This document shows, piece by piece, positions 14,515 to 16,030 of a DNA stretch of 16,030 nucleotides. The notes beneath the pieces are model-generated. The model ran no database searches, was not told the DNA's origin, and worked only from the letters and a program-made list of their open reading frames with translations. A program made the position numbers and the translations under genes. Positions within the stretch are counted from its first letter, which is position 1; every line of letters begins with the position of its first letter. The stretch is from BS750m-G62 sp964577175 (GTDB lineage: Bacteria; Planctomycetota; Phycisphaerae; FEN-1346), in the NCBI GenBank assembly GCA_964577175.1, contig CAZNYC010000095.1:1-16030 (forward strand), read 5' to 3'.

Positions 14515-15741
14515 TTATCCGGCGACGGTGTCGGTGGCCTGTGCTGGGTGACGTGCGGAGTCGCCTGACTCGATGGCAGGCAGCGCGTCCAGCGCCCGCG
14601 TCTGGTCGACCAGTTGGACGTGGGCATAGCGGCCAAGGGTGAGCGTCGGCGTGGAATGGCGGGCGAGTTCCTGGGCGACCTTGACGTTCACGCCGCTGCG
14701 CACCAGCCGGCTGATGTAGGTGTGCCGCAGGGCGTGGAAGTCGGCCACGCGTCCGGCCGCATCGCGGTACTTGAGGAAGGACGTCTTCTCGCGTTCCTTG
14801 CGGACCTTCTCCGACGGCGCCTCCTCCAGCCAAGCCTCGCGGGCGGCGGTCAGGTCGGCCTTGATGAGTTTCACCGGCTTGTCCGGCATCTTCAAGACGG
14901 GTTTGCCGCGATATGTGCCCTCGATCCACGGGCGCAGCAGGTCGGCGAGGTCACGGCGGATGGGCTGGACATCCTCGCGGCGGTGCTTTGAGTACCCCGC
15001 CTCAACCGTGACGGTGGGCGGCTCGGCGTCGAGGTCAAACGACTCGGGCGTGAGGCTGCGGAGTTCGCCTGCACGGAACCCCGTCCCGACGGCGAGCCGG
15101 TACAGCATTGCCCGCTCCGGTCCCGGCATGCCGAGGACCTTGCGACCGGCTTCGGCCGCGTCGATGAGCCGGACGAGTTCCTCGTCGGTCAGGGCTCGCC
15201 GGTCGTGCCGCCGGTCGAGTTGAACGTTGTAGCCCTTGAGGTGGACGAGAACGTCCTCACGGATTCTGCCGTCCCGCCACAGCCAGCGTGAGAACTGCTT
15301 GATGGCCCGCAAGTAGTGGTTGCACGACTGGAGGGACAGGTGACGGTCGTCGCGAAGCGATGCGATGGCCTCCTGGATGGCCGACGGCGTGATGTCGCTC
15401 AGGTGCTTCGCCTTGCTGAGCGTGAGGACCTCCGCGGCGCGCTGACGAACCATGTGCGCGTGCTTCGCGGTGGTGCCTTTGGCGAGCAGCGAATCGTAGA
15501 ACTCCCCCACGTGGCCGCCGACGACCTTTCCCTCTTCGTCCTCGACCATGAGCGGCTTGGTCTCGGCCTTGGCGTCGATGATGCCGTTGGCCCGGAGCAT
15601 GGCGTCGGATTCGAGTTTGCGGGCCAGGGCCTCGGTGGCCGCCCGGTCCTTCGACCCCTTCACCGTCCGCCGCTGGCCGGGGCGTACGTGGTACGTGATG
15701 TAGTAATAGCCACCCTTCTTCCGCCGGTAGATGCTGGCCAT
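14515..15741 (-). CDS. Tyrosine recombinase / phage-type integrase
   Basis: This 408-residue protein should catalyse site-specific integration and excision of the element. Residues 1-50 resemble the arm-binding domain (KGGYYYITYHVRPGQRRTVKGS-like start split over 10-30), about 75-165 the SAM-like core-binding domain, and about 183-385 the catalytic domain. The catalytic set is complete: Arg223 (GFRAGEL), Lys252 (YSKHRR), His336 and Arg339 (HALRH), His362 (ARHST) and Tyr372 (GRYAHV). Length fits phage-type integrases. The C-terminal tail (after about 385) is Ala/Asp-rich. The ribosome-binding site is weak. It faces tRNA-Arg, 190 bp away, and lies 97 bp downstream of an AlpA-like gene in the same direction. 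Confidence 0.94.
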   Translation of the reverse strand: MASIYRRKKGGYYYITYHVRPGQRRTVKGSKDRAATEALARKLESDAMLRANGIIDAKAETKPLMVEDEEGKVVGGHVGEFYDSLLAKGTTAKHAHMVRQRAAEVLTLSKAKHLSDITPSAIQEAIASLRDDRHLSLQSCNHYLRAIKQFSRWLWRDGRIREDVLVHLKGYNVQLDRRHDRRALTDEELVRLIDAAEAGRKVLGMPGPERAMLYRLAVGTGFRAGELRSLTPESFDLDAEPPTVTVEAGYSKHRREDVQPIRRDLADLLRPWIEGTYRGKPVLKMPDKPVKLIKADLTAAREAWLEEAPSEKVRKEREKTSFLKYRDAAGRVADFHALRHTYISRLVRSGVNVKVAQELARHSTPTLTLGRYAHVQLVDQTRALDALPAIESGDSARHPAQATDTVAG

Positions 15742-15802
15742 GGCCTACGTCCTCACTGTCTCTGAATCCTCACGACCCCTTACCTCCGGTTCGGCCCCCG
15801 GG

Positions 15803-15836
15803 CAAGTCACTTATTGCAAGTATTTGATGGGACTTG
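15803..15836. promoter_or_regulatory. Nested AAGT/ACTT palindromes between integrase and AlpA-like gene
   Basis: The tetramer AAGT or its complement ACTT occurs at 15804-15807, 15809-15812, 15818-15821 and 15832-15835. They form nested inverted repeats: AAGT-C-ACTT, ACTT-ATTGC-AAGT, and outer CAAGTC/GACTTG. The stretch is AT-rich against its surroundings and sits in the 97-bp gap, so it may be an operator or excisionase site for the integrase gene. No good promoter pair was found. Confidence 0.4.
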
Positions 15837-15838
15837 GC

Positions 15839-16030
15839 CTATTCGCCGGCCAGCGCCGCGACGTAGGCCTCCAGATCCGACAGCCGCCACCGGACGGTCT
15901 GGGGGCCGATGCGGAGCGGTTTGGGGAAGTCCCCGTGCCCCTCCTCCGCCAGGCGGGCGAGTCGCCAGCAGGTCCGCTCGTTGACGTTCAGGATCTGGGC
16001 CAGGTCCTTGACGGTGAGGAGTTTGGGGTG
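15839..16030 (-). CDS. AlpA/excisionase-like helix-turn-helix protein, N-terminus off the window
   Basis: The last 63 codons are present, ending in TAG at 15839-15841; the start is beyond the right edge. The segment LLTVKDLAQILNVNERTCWR at about residues 4-23 of the fragment is a MerR/AlpA-type helix-turn-helix, followed by a wing (FPKPLRIGPQTVRW) and the ending RLSDLEAYVAAL, the usual layout of AlpA and Xis-like proteins. Such proteins bind next to attachment sites and direct excision, or regulate the integrase. Position just before the integrase gene fits this role. It could also be a plain DNA-binding regulator of the element. Confidence 0.75.
   Translation of the reverse strand, partial: HPKLLTVKDLAQILNVNERTCWRLARLAEEGHGDFPKPLRIGPQTVRWRLSDLEAYVAALAGE

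Larger units (their letters stand above)
14282..16030. mobile_element. Left end of an integrative element in tRNA-Arg
   Basis: A tyrosine integrase and an AlpA-like gene lie immediately 3' of tRNA-Arg, both reading toward it, the usual layout of tRNA-integrated phages, islands and ICEs. The intact tRNA 3' half suggests that the element restored the gene on insertion. The exact left boundary (somewhere between the anticodon and CCA) is not visible because the second attachment site is outside the window. Cargo genes are also outside. Confidence 0.65.

Noticed and set aside
14348..14929. Leftward frame overlapping the integrase 3' end, possibly a frameshifted C-terminal extension
   Set aside because: The integrase catalytic domain is complete before its stop and the overlapping frame has no recognisable domain. 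A lost tail cannot be excluded but is not supported.

Overview
The window is a GC-rich bacterial chromosome segment. Tat-exported and lipoprotein-like enzymes, a GH106-type alpha-L-rhamnosidase, a right-handed beta-helix protein, a secreted CAP protein, a HEAT protein, a PocR-GAF-PP2C regulator and many short intergenic palindromes together suggest an uncultured Planctomycetota, perhaps near Phycisphaerae. That placement is inferred from gene content; no marker gene was tested.

Layout. Positions 1-2219 hold two leftward genes for exported proteins: a calcineurin-like phosphoesterase and a Tat/lipoprotein Fe/Mn superoxide dismutase. A 55-bp exact repeat lies at the 3' end of each. Rightward from 2387 come an orphan 2-oxoacid:acceptor oxidoreductase gamma subunit and, after a 329-bp gap that can fold into a four-way junction, a secreted HEAT protein. 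Convergent to that is a leftward block read in the order GH106 glycosidase (10649-7533), nadA (7218-6286) and PocR-GAF-SpoIIE phosphatase (6169-4316). A divergent promoter region at 10650-10834 separates GH106 from a rightward CAP-domain protein, which converges on a leftward beta-helix protein (13647-12100).

Positions 13648-14247 are a repeat-rich stretch without an intact gene: a MITE-like inverted-repeat element and two decayed coding remnants. tRNA-Arg(ACG) follows at 14248-14324, with a good sigma70-type promoter. Directly after its 3' end sit a tyrosine integrase (15741-14515) and the last 63 codons of an AlpA/excisionase-like protein, the start of an integrated element whose cargo is off the right edge.

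How the genes may work together: GH106 would release L-rhamnose outside the cytoplasm, and PocR domains are proposed to sense simple hydrocarbon derivatives such as 1,2-propanediol, a possible rhamnose product. A sugar-sensing link is therefore plausible but unproven. nadA is NAD biosynthesis and probably only a neighbour.

The strongest unexplained signal is structural. Several families of GC-rich hairpins recur at gene ends. One has an invariant ACGGAG loop (CTCCGT on the coding strand of the leftward genes) and stems that differ by compensatory changes; it lies 20-48 bp past the stop codons of SOD, nadA and GH106.
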